A DNA stretch of 64,000 bases from Methylomagnum ishizawai (GCF_019670005.1 NZ_AP019783.1:4543413-4607412); one strand, 5' to 3'. Shown: positions 34,404-43,707, numbered from the stretch's first letter. The notes: generated by a model not told the origin, from the sequence alone. Made by a program: numbers and translations.

Positions 34404-35193
34404 ACCACTGACCCTGCCCGCCCTGCTCGCCATGAAGGCGCGTGGGCAAAAAATCGCCACCCTCACCGCCTACGACGCCGCCTTCGCCGCCGTGATGGAC
34501 GCGGCAGGGGTGGATTTGATCCTGGTCGGCGATTCCCTGGGAATGGTGGTGCAGGGCCATCCCGGCACCCTGCCCGTGACCCTGGACCAGATGGTATACC
34601 ACGCGGCCTGCGCGGCGCGGGGCACGCGGCGGGCGGTGTTGGCGGCGGACTTGCCGTTCATGTCTTATTCCAGCGTGGGGCAGGCGCTGGACAGCGCAGC
34701 CCGGTTGGTGCGCGAGGCGGGCGTGCAGATGGTGAAGCTGGAAGGCGGGCGCAAGCGCCTGGAAGTCATCCGCGCCCTGGCCGAGCAGGATATTCCGGTC
34801 TGCGCCCATCTCGGGTTGCTGCCGCAATCGGTGCATAAGCTGGGCGGCTATCTGGTGCAAGGGCGCGACGAGCGTGCCGCCCAGACCATGCTCGAAGACG
34901 CCATCCTGCTGCAAGAGGCCGGTGCCGGCATGCTGGTGCTGGAATGCATCCCGGCGGCGCTGGCCGGGGAAATCACCGCCGCGTTGTCGATCCCCACCAT
35001 CGGCATCGGGGCCGGTCCCGCTTGCGACGGCCAAATCCTGGTCTGCTACGACATGCTGGGCATCACGCCGGGCAACCGCCCCAAGTTCTCCAAGGACTTC
35101 CTCGCGGGCGCGGACGGCGTCGCCGGGGCGGTGCGGCGCTATGTGGCCGAGGTGCGGGAGGGGCGGTTTCCCGGCCCGGAGCATAGTTTCTAA
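34396..35193 (+). CDS. panB: 3-methyl-2-oxobutanoate hydroxymethyltransferase
   Basis: A 265-residue TIM-barrel enzyme that moves a one-carbon unit from methylene-tetrahydrofolate to ketoisovalerate for pantothenate synthesis. Marks are LTAYDAAFAAVMDAAGVDLILVGDSLGMV with the Mg-binding aspartates, KLEGG, HLGLLPQSVHKLGGY and IGIGAGPACDGQILV with the late catalytic region. panC, often next, is absent; the operon ends at a cluster of palindromes. Confidence 0.96.
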   Translation: MDKPLTLPALLAMKARGQKIATLTAYDAAFAAVMDAAGVDLILVGDSLGMVVQGHPGTLPVTLDQMVYHAACAARGTRRAVLAADLPFMSYSSVGQALDSAARLVREAGVQMVKLEGGRKRLEVIRALAEQDIPVCAHLGLLPQSVHKLGGYLVQGRDERAAQTMLEDAILLQEAGAGMLVLECIPAALAGEITAALSIPTIGIGAGPACDGQILVCYDMLGITPGNRPKFSKDFLAGADGVAGAVRRYVAEVREGRFPGPEHSF

Positions 35194-35230
35194 CGGCGCG
35201 ACCACACCGCTGATTCCTGAATCCCATCCC

Positions 35231-35300
35231 GCAAGTTCCGCTTGCCGCGGCCTGGAAGCAGGGTTTCCAAACCCGCGTTCCCAAGCCGGGCTTGGGAACG
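35231..35300. repeat. Cluster of three intergenic palindromes after panB
   Basis: Three hairpins follow each other: GCAAG/CTTGC at 35231-35245, GGGTTT/AAACCC at 35261-35274, and CGTTCCCAAG/CTTGGGAACG at 35276-35300 with loop CCGGG. The last is a perfect 10-bp member of the CCAAG/CTTGG family. The cluster separates panB from the metal efflux genes. Confidence 0.8.
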
Positions 35301-35392
35301 GGCACATCCGTTCCGGTACTGCGTGGCCCAGCCCATCGCCAGCCGCCCGCGCCTGTGCTAAGGTCCAAGCCCCCCTCAGCCCCGGACCCCGC

Positions 35393-36688
35393 GTGCCAGC
35401 CCAACCGCACCTATCCCGCAGAACCCGCTTGGCCCCGGCGCTGGCCTTGTGCCTAGCGGCGCTCGCCGTCCAGGCCGAGGAACCCGTCCTCACCGCCGAA
35501 CGCGCCGTAGGCATCGCCCTGGACGGCAATCCCAACCTGGCCCAGATCAAGGCCCGCGCCGCCGCCCTGGCCGCCGTCCCGGCCCAGGAAGGCAGCCTGC
35601 CCGATCCCACGCTGAGCTTCGAGGCGCTGAACCTGCCCACCGCCTCCGGTTTCAACCTCCATCAGGAGGATATGACCATGCTGGAGGTCGGCATCAGCCA
35701 GACCCTGCCGTTTCCCGGCAAGCTGGCGCTCAGGGAACAAGCCGCCGCCTTCGAGGCCGAAGCGGCGGCGCACACGGTGGCGGAAGCCCGTTTACGGCTG
35801 GCCCGCGAGGTGCGTAGCCGTTGGTGGCGATTGGCCTATATGCACCATGCCTTGCTCATCATCGCCGACACCGAGCAACTCCTGAAGCAGGTGGTGGACA
35901 TCGCCGATACCCGCTATCGGGTCGGCGAAGGCTTGCAGCAGGATGTGCTGGAAGCCCGCCTGGAACTCGCCAAGCTCGGCCAGGAACGCGCCCAGCATAT
36001 CGGGATGCACCGGAGCGAAATCGCCCGCCTCAACGCCTTGCTCAACCGGCCCGCCGACACCGCTATCCGCCTGCCCGAGGAGATCGACACCCAACTGCCT
36101 GACCTCCACACCGGGGCCGATCTGGCGGCCCTGGCCGAGCATAACCGGCCCGTGCTGGACCAGGGCCGCAAGCGCGTCGATGCCGCCCGCAGCCGGGTGG
36201 CATTGGCGGAGCGCGAGTTCTACCCGGATTTCACCCTGGGCGCGGGCTACGCCTTCCGCCAAAGCACGCCCACGGGCCAAAGCCGCAGCGACTTCGCCAG
36301 TTTCCGCCTGAGCCTGAACCTCCCGATCTACGCGGGCAGCAAGCAAGCTTCGATGGTCGATCAACGCAATAGCGAACTGTTGAAGGAACGCTATGCCCTG
36401 GAGGAGGCCGAGCGCAAGATCGAAGCCGAACTCGCCGCCGGGCTGGCCGAATACCGGGGCAACCGCGAGCAATTCGGCCTGTACCAGCGCGATATCCTGC
36501 CCCTGGCCGAACAAACCGTGATCGCCGCGCTGAACGCCTATCAGGTGGGCAAAACCGATTTCCAGGCCGTGATCCGGGCCGAGAACGCCTGGTTCGAGAC
36601 CCGGCTGCGCTATTGGCAAGCCTTGGCCGAAGCCCGGCAATCCCTCGCCAAGCTGATGGCCGTGGCCGGCGACGAGGCGGAGCCATGA
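35393..36688 (+). CDS. TolC-family outer membrane efflux protein (CusC/CzcC-like)
   Basis: A 431-residue outer membrane factor with a signal peptide (LAPALALCLAALAVQAEE). Two repeats of long helices follow, with typical segments LTAERAVGIALDGNPNLAQIKARAAAL and FRLSLNLPIYAGSKQASM. The GTG at 35393 is used since no ATG precedes the signal peptide in frame. It should form the tunnel of a three-part efflux system with the adaptor encoded next; the adaptor start overlaps its stop. Confidence 0.87.
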   Translation: MPAQPHLSRRTRLAPALALCLAALAVQAEEPVLTAERAVGIALDGNPNLAQIKARAAALAAVPAQEGSLPDPTLSFEALNLPTASGFNLHQEDMTMLEVGISQTLPFPGKLALREQAAAFEAEAAAHTVAEARLRLAREVRSRWWRLAYMHHALLIIADTEQLLKQVVDIADTRYRVGEGLQQDVLEARLELAKLGQERAQHIGMHRSEIARLNALLNRPADTAIRLPEEIDTQLPDLHTGADLAALAEHNRPVLDQGRKRVDAARSRVALAEREFYPDFTLGAGYAFRQSTPTGQSRSDFASFRLSLNLPIYAGSKQASMVDQRNSELLKERYALEEAERKIEAELAAGLAEYRGNREQFGLYQRDILPLAEQTVIAALNAYQVGKTDFQAVIRAENAWFETRLRYWQALAEARQSLAKLMAVAGDEAEP

Positions 36689-38085
36689 GCCGGGCGGCTT
36701 TGTTGTGGACGGCTGTGCTGGCCGGGACGCTGGGCGCGGTGGGTGGTGGCTGGTGGGCGCGGCGGCAAGTCCCGCAACCCACGCCGGTCGCCGCGCAGGC
36801 GGAGCGGAAACCCTTGTTCTACCGCCATCCCATGAATCCGGCGGCGACCTCGCCCGTGCCCGCCAAGGACGAGATGGGCATGGATTATGTGCCGGTCTAT
36901 GCCGAAGCCCCCGCCCCGCCGTCCGCGGAGCAACCGCGCACAATCCTGCATTACCGCCATCCCATGGGCCAGCCGGACACCTCGCCCGTGCCCAAGAAAG
37001 ACGCCATGGGCATGGATTACCTCCCGGTCTATGCCGACGGGGACGCGGCCCGGCCCGGCGCGGACTCCGCCGTCCTCCGCATCGCCCCGGAAAAAATCCA
37101 GAGGCTCGGCGTGAAAACGGCGCGGGCCGTTGGGGCGGAACTGGCCCAGGTGGTCCACAGCGTCGGCACGGTCGAGGCCGACGAGCGCCGCTTATACGCC
37201 GTCGCCCTGCGCTTCGAGGGCTATATCGAACAGCTCCATGTCAATACCACCGGCCAGGCCGTAACCCGCGGCCAGCCCTTGTTCGAGCTTTACAGCCCGG
37301 AGCTGGTCTCGGCCCAGCGCGAATATCTGACCGCCCGCAACGCCCAGGCCGCGCTGGATCGAAGCCAGGACTGGATCCGCTCCGGGATGCGCGACATGGC
37401 GGAGAACAGCCTGGACCGCCTACGCAACTGGGGTATTTCCGAGGCCGAACTGGCCGAACTCGCCCAGCGCGGCCAAGTCCGGCGTACCCTGGTGGTGCGT
37501 TCGCCCGCCACCGGCGTGGTGATGGAAAAAACGGCGGTCGCCGGGGCCAGGGCCATGGCCGGGGAAACCTTGTTCAAGATCGCCGACCTCTCGGAAGTCT
37601 GGGTGATCGCCCAGGTCTACGAGCAGGACATTGGCCGGGTCGCGCTGGGACAGGCGGTGACGGCCCGGCTCGACGCCTATCCCGAGCGGGAATTCCGGGG
37701 GCGGGTGGGTTTCATCTATCCCATGCTCGATTCCGCCACCCGCACGGCGCGGGTCCGGGTGGAATTCCCCAACCCGCAAGGCTGGCTGAAACCCATGATG
37801 TTCGCCCACCTCGAAATCGCCACGCGGGCGCACAAGGCGCTGGTGGTGCCGCACTCGGCGGTGCTGGAAAGCGGCAAGCGCCGGGTGGTCCTGGTGGACC
37901 TGGGGGAAGGACGGTTCGAGCCGCGCCCCGTGCGGCTGGGCCTGCGCGGCGAGGACGCGGTCGAAGTGTTGGAAGGCTTGCGCGAGGGCGAATCGGTGGT
38001 GGTGGGCGCGAACTTCCTGATCGATGCCGAGAGCAATCTGAAATCGGCCTTGGAGGGCTTCGCCGCGCCGCGGGAAGCGCCTTAG
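36685..38085 (+). CDS. RND periplasmic adaptor (CusB-like) with two heavy-metal-binding domains
   Basis: A 466-residue membrane fusion protein. After an N-terminal helix come two tandem heavy-metal-binding modules at residues 43-72 and 88-116, each reading YRHPM...SPVP..D.MGMDY.PVY. The adaptor follows: the barrel-sandwich lipoyl parts (IEQLHVNTTGQAVTRGQPLFELYSPEL and VVRSPATGVVMEK), a hairpin and a beta-barrel. It would collect copper, silver or another soft metal in the periplasm for export. No RND pump gene (cusA) follows, which is odd: the next gene is on the other strand 5 bases away. Confidence 0.88.
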   Translation: MSRAALLWTAVLAGTLGAVGGGWWARRQVPQPTPVAAQAERKPLFYRHPMNPAATSPVPAKDEMGMDYVPVYAEAPAPPSAEQPRTILHYRHPMGQPDTSPVPKKDAMGMDYLPVYADGDAARPGADSAVLRIAPEKIQRLGVKTARAVGAELAQVVHSVGTVEADERRLYAVALRFEGYIEQLHVNTTGQAVTRGQPLFELYSPELVSAQREYLTARNAQAALDRSQDWIRSGMRDMAENSLDRLRNWGISEAELAELAQRGQVRRTLVVRSPATGVVMEKTAVAGARAMAGETLFKIADLSEVWVIAQVYEQDIGRVALGQAVTARLDAYPEREFRGRVGFIYPMLDSATRTARVRVEFPNPQGWLKPMMFAHLEIATRAHKALVVPHSAVLESGKRRVVLVDLGEGRFEPRPVRLGLRGEDAVEVLEGLREGESVVVGANFLIDAESNLKSALEGFAAPREAP

Positions 38086-38089
38086 GCGG

Positions 38090-38728
38090 CTAGAAAACCA
38101 GGAAATCCGTCACCAAGGCCACCGCTTGGCCGTCCCGGTCGAGCCCGAAGAACGAGGGATAGAGCCCATCGCCCCAGCCGCTGGAAAAGCAGGCGATATT
38201 GCAGGGGGAAGCGGAGCTGGGCGTGAACACCAGCCACGACCGGGTGTGCTTATAGGTCGCGTCCATCATATCGAGGAGTTCTTCGAAATAATCGGGATCG
38301 ATATCCATGCTGGACGATAGGTGGCGGCCCGCTTCCACATCCATGAAGCAGCCCGTCCCGGCATCCACGCCGTAGCCGAAATAGCCTTCCTCTTGCAGCA
38401 TCGCCACCTCCTGCCCGGCGACCACCGCCATTTCCCAACGCTCGATATGCCCATCGGCTTGGAACACCAGCCGGGCGAACGCGACCCGTTCGTCGCCGTC
38501 GGGGAGCCGCGCGATGGCCAATTGGACCGGGTAGTTGCCCGGCGGCACCGCGCGGGTGAACGCCGGGGGCGCGGGATCGACGAACGGGTCCGACGCGGCG
38601 ACCCGGCCCGAGGCCACCGTCAACAACCCGATGCCGACGACTTCGAAGCCGTATTCCTTGCCATCGACGTTCAACGGACGCTCCGCGAACGCCGCGCCGA
38701 CCTGGGAATCCGATAATTGGTAGCTCAT
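38090..38728 (-). CDS. DUF4241 domain protein
   Basis: A 212-residue acidic, soluble protein matching DUF4241. The C-terminal block CFSSGWGDGLYPSFFGLDRDGQAVALVTDF is the clear family mark, and VDAGTGCFMD is a second one. No signal peptide or membrane helix. It sits where fliQ would be expected after fliP and is read in the same direction, 23 bases beyond the fliP stop, so it could be cotranscribed. DUF4241 has no function known to me. Its 3' end nearly touches the adaptor gene. Confidence 0.8.
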   Translation of the reverse strand: MSYQLSDSQVGAAFAERPLNVDGKEYGFEVVGIGLLTVASGRVAASDPFVDPAPPAFTRAVPPGNYPVQLAIARLPDGDERVAFARLVFQADGHIERWEMAVVAGQEVAMLQEEGYFGYGVDAGTGCFMDVEAGRHLSSSMDIDPDYFEELLDMMDATYKHTRSWLVFTPSSASPCNIACFSSGWGDGLYPSFFGLDRDGQAVALVTDFLVF

Positions 38729-38751
38729 AAACCCACGCTCCGTTGAACCGC

Positions 38752-39516
38752 CTACGTCACATAGAAACTCGCCGCCAAGGTCTCCACCACCAAGGACCAG
38801 CCATCCACCAACACGAACAGCATCAGCTTGAACGGCAGCGAAATCACCATGGGCGAGAGCATCATCATGCCCATGGACATCAACACCGTCGCCACCACCA
38901 GATCGATGATGAGGAAGGGCAGGAACAACAAGAATCCGATCTGGAAGGCGGTCTTCAACTCGCTGATCATGAAGGCCGGGATCAACAGCGAGAACGGGGT
39001 TTCCTCCGGCGTGTCGATGGTCTTGCCGGAAACGCGGACGAACATTTCGAGGTCGGTTTCCCGCGTCTGGCGCAGCATGAACTGGCGGAACGGCACCCCG
39101 GCCCGCTCCACCGCCTGCTCGGGCGTGATCTTTTCTTGGATATAGGGCTGGTAGGCTTGGTCGTGGACCTGCTCGAACACCGGCAGCATGGTGAACAGCG
39201 TCAGGAACAGCGAAATCCCCAGCAGGACTTGGTTGCTCGGGGTCTGGCCGGTGCCCAGGGCTTGGCGCAGGATCGCCATGACCACCATGATGCGGGTGAA
39301 CGAGGTCATGCCCAGCAGCAACGATGGCAACAAGCTCAAGGCCGTCATCAGCACCAGGATTTGCAGGCTGACCGTGTAGGATTGCCCGCCCTGTGGGTTA
39401 TTGGTCACGGTCACGGCGTCGATGCCGGGCGCGGCCTGCGCGGCGACGGCGAAGAACACCCCGCCGGCCAGCAGCCAGCCCCAGCCGAGTCCCCGGAGCG
39501 GATGCCGCGCTTTCAA
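38752..39516 (-). CDS. fliP: Flagellar export apparatus protein FliP
   Basis: A 254-residue core protein of the flagellar type III export gate. It has a cleavable signal ([17 protein letters not shown]), then membrane helices with [38 protein letters not shown], and the C-terminal [25 protein letters not shown] signature. TTG 39516 is chosen as the start because it overlaps the fliO stop (TTGA) and leaves a proper signal peptide; no closer ATG exists. fliQ, fliR and flhB do not follow. Confidence 0.93.
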   Translation of the reverse strand: MKARHPLRGLGWGWLLAGGVFFAVAAQAAPGIDAVTVTNNPQGGQSYTVSLQILVLMTALSLLPSLLLGMTSFTRIMVVMAILRQALGTGQTPSNQVLLGISLFLTLFTMLPVFEQVHDQAYQPYIQEKITPEQAVERAGVPFRQFMLRQTRETDLEMFVRVSGKTIDTPEETPFSLLIPAFMISELKTAFQIGFLLFLPFLIIDLVVATVLMSMGMMMLSPMVISLPFKLMLFVLVDGWSLVVETLAASFYVT

Positions 39517-39929
39517 GGTCGCTTCCGGTTCAACAATTCCGCCAGCCGCTGGGCGAACAGGCCGGCGGCCTCCGGTGGCGGCGGGGCTTCTTCGACCGGG
39601 ATCGAGTCGGTCCCTTCCAGCACGCACAGGGTTTCCACCCGGCCCGGCGCGACGCCCAACACCAATTGCTTGCCGCCCGCCTGCAACAACACCGCCCGCT
39701 CCCGCGCCCCCAGCGACACCGCCGCCAGCACCCGGAACCGCCCCGGCGCCAGCCGCGAAAAACTGCCCAAGCGCCGCAGCAGCCAAGCGCCGAGGAAAAT
39801 CAATCCCAGCACCAGGACCAAGGCGGACAGCCATTGCCCGAGGTTCACGGCGGGCACGGCGGGGGCCGGGGTTTCGGCCCATGCCGCCAGCGGCCACAGC
39901 GTCCAGCCCAGCGCCGCCCGTCTTTTCAT
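39513..39929 (-). CDS. fliO: Flagellar protein FliO
   Basis: A 138-residue membrane protein with a signal-like N-terminus ([16 protein letters not shown]), one membrane helix ([21 protein letters not shown]) and a cytoplasmic FliO domain with [30 protein letters not shown]. It helps FliP assemble into the export gate. The start overlaps the fliN stop by 4 bases (ATGA). Confidence 0.9.
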   Translation of the reverse strand: MKRRAALGWTLWPLAAWAETPAPAVPAVNLGQWLSALVLVLGLIFLGAWLLRRLGSFSRLAPGRFRVLAAVSLGARERAVLLQAGGKQLVLGVAPGRVETLCVLEGTDSIPVEEAPPPPEAAGLFAQRLAELLNRKRP

Positions 39930-40393
39930 CGCAGCTTCTTCACCCGTTCGGCGGGACTGACCACATCGGTCAGGCGGATGCCGAACTTGTCGTTCACCAC
40001 CACCACCTCGCCATGGGCGATCAAGGTGCCGTTCACCATCACGTCCATGGGTTCGCCCGCCAGCCGGTCCAGTTCCACCACCGAGCCTTGGGTCAGTTGC
40101 AGCAGATTGCGGATATTGATGCGGGTACGGCCTATTTCCATGGCGATGGTCACGGGCACGTCCAATAGCACGTCGAGGTTGACATCCTCCGACTTCGCCT
40201 CGACCGTGGGCGGCGGCACCAAGTCGTCGAACTCGGCCCGCATGGGTTGGGCGATCTTGGGGGCGCTCGCGATGCGGTCGGCCAAGGCCTGCTGTTCCTG
40301 CATCGCCGCCGCCCAATCGTCGGCGAAATTATCGCCCGCCCCGTCGCCCGCGCCGTCGAGGGGATCGTCGAATCCCAGATCGTTCTCGCTCAT
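39926..40393 (-). CDS. fliN: Flagellar motor switch protein FliN
   Basis: A 155-residue protein with an acidic N-terminal extension and a C-terminal SpoA/FliN domain ([47 protein letters not shown]). It forms the lower C-ring with FliM and takes part in rotation switching and export. It lies in order after fliM with a 39-base gap. Confidence 0.95.
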   Translation of the reverse strand: MSENDLGFDDPLDGAGDGAGDNFADDWAAAMQEQQALADRIASAPKIAQPMRAEFDDLVPPPTVEAKSEDVNLDVLLDVPVTIAMEIGRTRINIRNLLQLTQGSVVELDRLAGEPMDVMVNGTLIAHGEVVVVNDKFGIRLTDVVSPAERVKKLR

Positions 40394-40432
40394 CGTTCGC
40401 TTTCCTCACCACCGGGCATGGCCCGGCACACC

Positions 40433-41440
40433 CTAGATCAACACGCCCCGGTCCGCCTCCGGCTGCCGGGCCACCTTCTCCAATATCTGCACCGCGTAAT
40501 AGCCCTTGGAGACGCCCAGCTTGGCCCGGAACACCGGGATATCCTCGATGATGACGGTGACGGTCTCTGGCAGTTCCACCGGGATCACATCGCCGGGCTT
40601 GAAATGCAACAGGTCTTCCAGCACCAGTTCCTTTTCCACCAGGAGGCTGTGCATCTCGAGTTCGGCCCCCAGGATTTCGGCGTGCAGGGCCGAGCGCCAA
40701 CGGCCATCGACATCCTCGCCGCGGTCGCCCTGGATGCCGGCGTCCAATAATTCCCGGATCGGCTCGATCATGGAGTACGGCATGGTCATATGCAAATCGC
40801 CGCCGCCGCCTTCGAGTTCGATATGGATGGTCGAAACCACCACCACCTCGGTCGGGCTGACGATATTGGCGAATTGCGGGTTGACCTCGGAGCCCAGGTA
40901 TTCGAAATCGATGGGCATGACCGGGGCCCAGGCTTCCTTCATGTCCTTGAAGATCAAATCCAGGATGATGCGGATGATCCGCATCTCGGTGGGGGTGAAT
41001 TCGCGGCCCTCGATCTTGTTGTAGAACTGCCCGGTGCCGCCGAAGAAGTTGTCCACGGCGGTGAACACCAAGGTCGGCTCGATCACCAGCAAGGCCCGTC
41101 CGCGCAGGGGGTTCATGCGGACCACGTTGAGGTTGCTGGGCACGAACAGGCTGTGGACGTATTCCGAGAACTTCAACACCTGCACCCCCGACACCGAAAT
41201 CTCGGAGGAGCGCCGCAACATATTGAACAGGCTGACCCGGAAATGGCGCACGAAGCGGTCGTTGACCATTTCCAGGGTCGGCATCCGGCCCCGGACGATG
41301 CGGTCCTGGCTGGTGAAATCGAAAGGCCGCACCTCGCCGCGGGTGTAGCCGGTATCCGACTCGGTCTTGATCTCGCCATCGTCCACGCCATGCAAGAGCG
41401 CGTCGATTTCTTCCTGGGTCAATAAATCATGGACGGCCAT
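40433..41440 (-). CDS. fliM: Flagellar motor switch protein FliM
   Basis: A 335-residue protein. The N-terminus LTQEEIDALLHGVDDG is the CheY-P binding motif. The middle CheC-like domain (RPFDFTSQDRIVRGRMPTLEMVNDRFVRHFRVSL) and a C-terminal FliN-like domain follow. It joins the C-ring to FliG and receives the chemotaxis signal. It starts 8 bases after fliL. Confidence 0.96.
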   Translation of the reverse strand: MAVHDLLTQEEIDALLHGVDDGEIKTESDTGYTRGEVRPFDFTSQDRIVRGRMPTLEMVNDRFVRHFRVSLFNMLRRSSEISVSGVQVLKFSEYVHSLFVPSNLNVVRMNPLRGRALLVIEPTLVFTAVDNFFGGTGQFYNKIEGREFTPTEMRIIRIILDLIFKDMKEAWAPVMPIDFEYLGSEVNPQFANIVSPTEVVVVSTIHIELEGGGGDLHMTMPYSMIEPIRELLDAGIQGDRGEDVDGRWRSALHAEILGAELEMHSLLVEKELVLEDLLHFKPGDVIPVELPETVTVIIEDIPVFRAKLGVSKGYYAVQILEKVARQPEADRGVLI

Positions 41441-41448
41441 GGCGGGGA

Positions 41449-42084
41449 CTACTGCATGACGAAAGCGGTGAAATAGACTTCCTGGATGGCATCGCGCTTG
41501 CGGGCCTGCTTTTTGATGATGGCGTTGATCTCCTCCAACAGCTTGGCCCGCAAGGCTTCCTTGCCCTCGGTGGTCTTGAGGACGCCGGGGTCTTCGGCGC
41601 TCATCAGCATCAGGAGGTTGTTGCGGATCATGGGCGAGTGCTTCTTCACCGCCTCGACCGCGCCCGGATCGTCGGTCGCGACGCTGAGGCTGACTTGCAG
41701 GACGCGGGCGTCCGGGCTGCCCTGGAAATTGACCACAAAGGCCGGCTCCAACTCCTGGTAGAGCGTGGGCGCTTCGTCGTGTTCGCCATGTTTGCCCTTT
41801 TTGTGCTTGCCATGATCCTCTGGTTCGTCTTCGTGTTCGGCCTCGGCGGTTTCGGTCTTTTCGGCCTTTTCCGCGCCGTGTTCGTCATGCCCGGCCGCCG
41901 TGGCTTCCTGGCCCGCCGGGGCCGCGCCGTCCGCCGCCTTGGGCGGGAAGATGCCGAGGAAATACAAGGCCGCGAACACCGCGATCAAGGTGCCCAACAC
42001 CGCGCCCAGCACGATGAAGGCGAGCTTCTTGACGGACGAGGTTTTGCGTTCCTCGCCCAAGTCCAGTTTGTCTTTTTCCGCCAT
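41449..42084 (-). CDS. fliL: Flagellar basal body protein FliL
   Basis: A 211-residue single-pass protein. It has a helix at about residues 20-44 (LAFIVLGAVLGTLIAVFAALYFLGIF), then a long low-complexity His/Glu/Lys linker (residues about 60-105), then the periplasmic FliL domain (LEPAFVVNFQG onward). FliL surrounds the stator and supports torque. The linker is longer and richer in His than in well-known FliL proteins. ATG 42084 gives the usual soluble N-terminus. First gene of the fliLMNOP operon. Confidence 0.92.
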   Translation of the reverse strand: MAEKDKLDLGEERKTSSVKKLAFIVLGAVLGTLIAVFAALYFLGIFPPKAADGAAPAGQEATAAGHDEHGAEKAEKTETAEAEHEDEPEDHGKHKKGKHGEHDEAPTLYQELEPAFVVNFQGSPDARVLQVSLSVATDDPGAVEAVKKHSPMIRNNLLMLMSAEDPGVLKTTEGKEALRAKLLEEINAIIKKQARKRDAIQEVYFTAFVMQ

Positions 42085-42361
42085 GGTGGATTCCTTGGAA
42101 GTTCGCCGGGGTGGGAGTCCACCCAGTGCCATAAAACATAGCCCCATTCCCCGCAATTGGTAAGCGGCGGCGGGATTCCGGCGGGCCTGGACGCGCCGGG
42201 CCGCGCCAAAAACCGGACGCGCAACGCGCTACCGGGAGCGCATGTGGATTGTCAACACGCCGGGCCGGGATGCAGAATGGCGGGGGTTCCGCGCCCTAGA
42301 GCGCGGTATCCACCGCAAAACCATAACCTTCCATCATCCATTATCCCGGAGAGACTATTCC

Positions 42362-43576
42362 ATGGAGAACGCAATCCATCACCGCGTCGTCGTGGTCGGC
42401 GGCGGTGCCGCCGGACTCGGCGTCGCCGCCCGCCTGCTGCGCGCGGGCATCAAGGATGTCGCCATCGTCGAGCCTTCCGAACACCATTATTACCAACCGT
42501 TCTGGACCTTCGTTGGCGGCGGGGTCGTAGGCCGCGAGCAATCGGTGCGGCCCATGGCGGGCCTGATCCCCAAGGGCGCGACCTGGATCAAGGACGCCGC
42601 CGCGACTTTCGATCCCGCCAACAACAGCCTCGCCACCCAAGGCGGCAAGACCCTCAATTACGACTACCTGGTGGTCTGCCCCGGCTTGCAGATCGATTGG
42701 GGCAAGATCAAAGGCTTGCCGGAAGCCCTGGGCAAGAACGGCGTATGCAGCAACTACGGTTACGACCTCGCCCCCATCACCTGGGACAACATCAAGAATT
42801 TCCAGGGCGGCAACGCCGTGTTCACCTTCCCGCCGCCGCCGATCAAATGCGCGGGGGCCCCGCAGAAGATCATGTATCTGGCCGAGGATTATTTCCGCAA
42901 GCACGGGCTGCGCGACAAGACCCGCGTCCTGTATTACTGCGCCACGCCCAGCATCTTCAGCGTGCCCAAATACGCCAAGGCCCTGATGGAACAGGCCGTG
43001 GGACCGCGCGGCATCGAGGTGTTCTTCAAACACAACCTGGTGGAAATCCGCGCCGGGTCGAAGGAGGCCGTGTTCCAGAACGCCGATTCGGGCGAAGAAG
43101 TCGTGCAGCCCTACGACATGATCCATGTGGTGCCGCCGATGAGTTCGCCCGATTTCATCAAGCAAAGCCCCTTGGCCAACGCGGGCGGCTGGGTGGACGT
43201 GGACAAGGCCAGCTTGCAGCACACCCGCTATCCCAATGTGTTCAGCCTGGGCGATGCCAGCAGCCTGCCGACCTCGAAGACCGCCGCCGCCATCCGCGCC
43301 CAGGCCCCGGTGCTGGAAGCCAACCTGCTCGCGGTCATCAACGGCGGGCAACCGGCCCTGGCCTATGACGGCTATACCTCCTGCCCGCTGGTCACGGGTT
43401 ACGGCAGGCTGATCCTGGCCGAATTCGACTACGATCTGAAACCCAAGGAAACCTTCCCTTTCGACCAAGGCAAGGAACGCCTGAGCATGTACCTGCTCAA
43501 GCGCTACGCGATCCCGATGATCTATTGGGAAGGCTTGCTGAAAGGCTATCAATGGCCGCGGCCCGGCATGTCCTGA
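42362..43576 (+). CDS. Sulfide:quinone oxidoreductase-like flavoprotein
   Basis: A 404-residue FAD enzyme of the two-dinucleotide-domain family. The FAD motif VVVVGGGAAGLGVAARLL is at residues 9-26, HHYYQPFWTFVGGG follows, and VFSLGDASSLPTSKTAAAIRAQAP is the second FAD block. Cysteines in LVVCPGLQ, GVCSN, IKCAGAPQK and TSCPL match positions used by SQR. It would oxidise sulfide to polysulfide and reduce quinone at the membrane. The ATG at 42362 has GGAGAG upstream. No sulfur oxidation genes adjoin it, so a detoxifying role is likely. Confidence 0.87.
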   Translation: MENAIHHRVVVVGGGAAGLGVAARLLRAGIKDVAIVEPSEHHYYQPFWTFVGGGVVGREQSVRPMAGLIPKGATWIKDAAATFDPANNSLATQGGKTLNYDYLVVCPGLQIDWGKIKGLPEALGKNGVCSNYGYDLAPITWDNIKNFQGGNAVFTFPPPPIKCAGAPQKIMYLAEDYFRKHGLRDKTRVLYYCATPSIFSVPKYAKALMEQAVGPRGIEVFFKHNLVEIRAGSKEAVFQNADSGEEVVQPYDMIHVVPPMSSPDFIKQSPLANAGGWVDVDKASLQHTRYPNVFSLGDASSLPTSKTAAAIRAQAPVLEANLLAVINGGQPALAYDGYTSCPLVTGYGRLILAEFDYDLKPKETFPFDQGKERLSMYLLKRYAIPMIYWEGLLKGYQWPRPGMS

Positions 43577-43652
43577 TGGCGTTCTGGCGGCGGGCGGGCT
43601 GACCCCCCCGGTGCCCGGTCCCGGCGGTGGCCTCGCGGTTCGATGGCCCAAA

Positions 43653-43707
43653 CTGGAGTCCAAAGTTTGCTTTGGACCGGCTTGCCAAAGCAAGCTTTGG
43701 ACTCCAG
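43653..43707. repeat. Long double palindrome, 23-bp arms
   Basis: Arms 43653-43675 and 43685-43707 are complementary but for one G-T pair, with a 9-base loop. Each arm is itself a hairpin: TCCAAAG/CTTTGGA on the left and CCAAAG/CTTTGG on the right. The core CCAAAG/CTTTGG is a variant of the CCAAG/CTTGG family. Confidence 0.85.

Noticed and set aside
38752..39897. A longer fliP beginning inside fliO
   Set aside because: The extension is the shifted frame of fliO, Gly/Ala/Arg-rich, and lies before a complete signal peptide. The TTG at 39516 is adequate.
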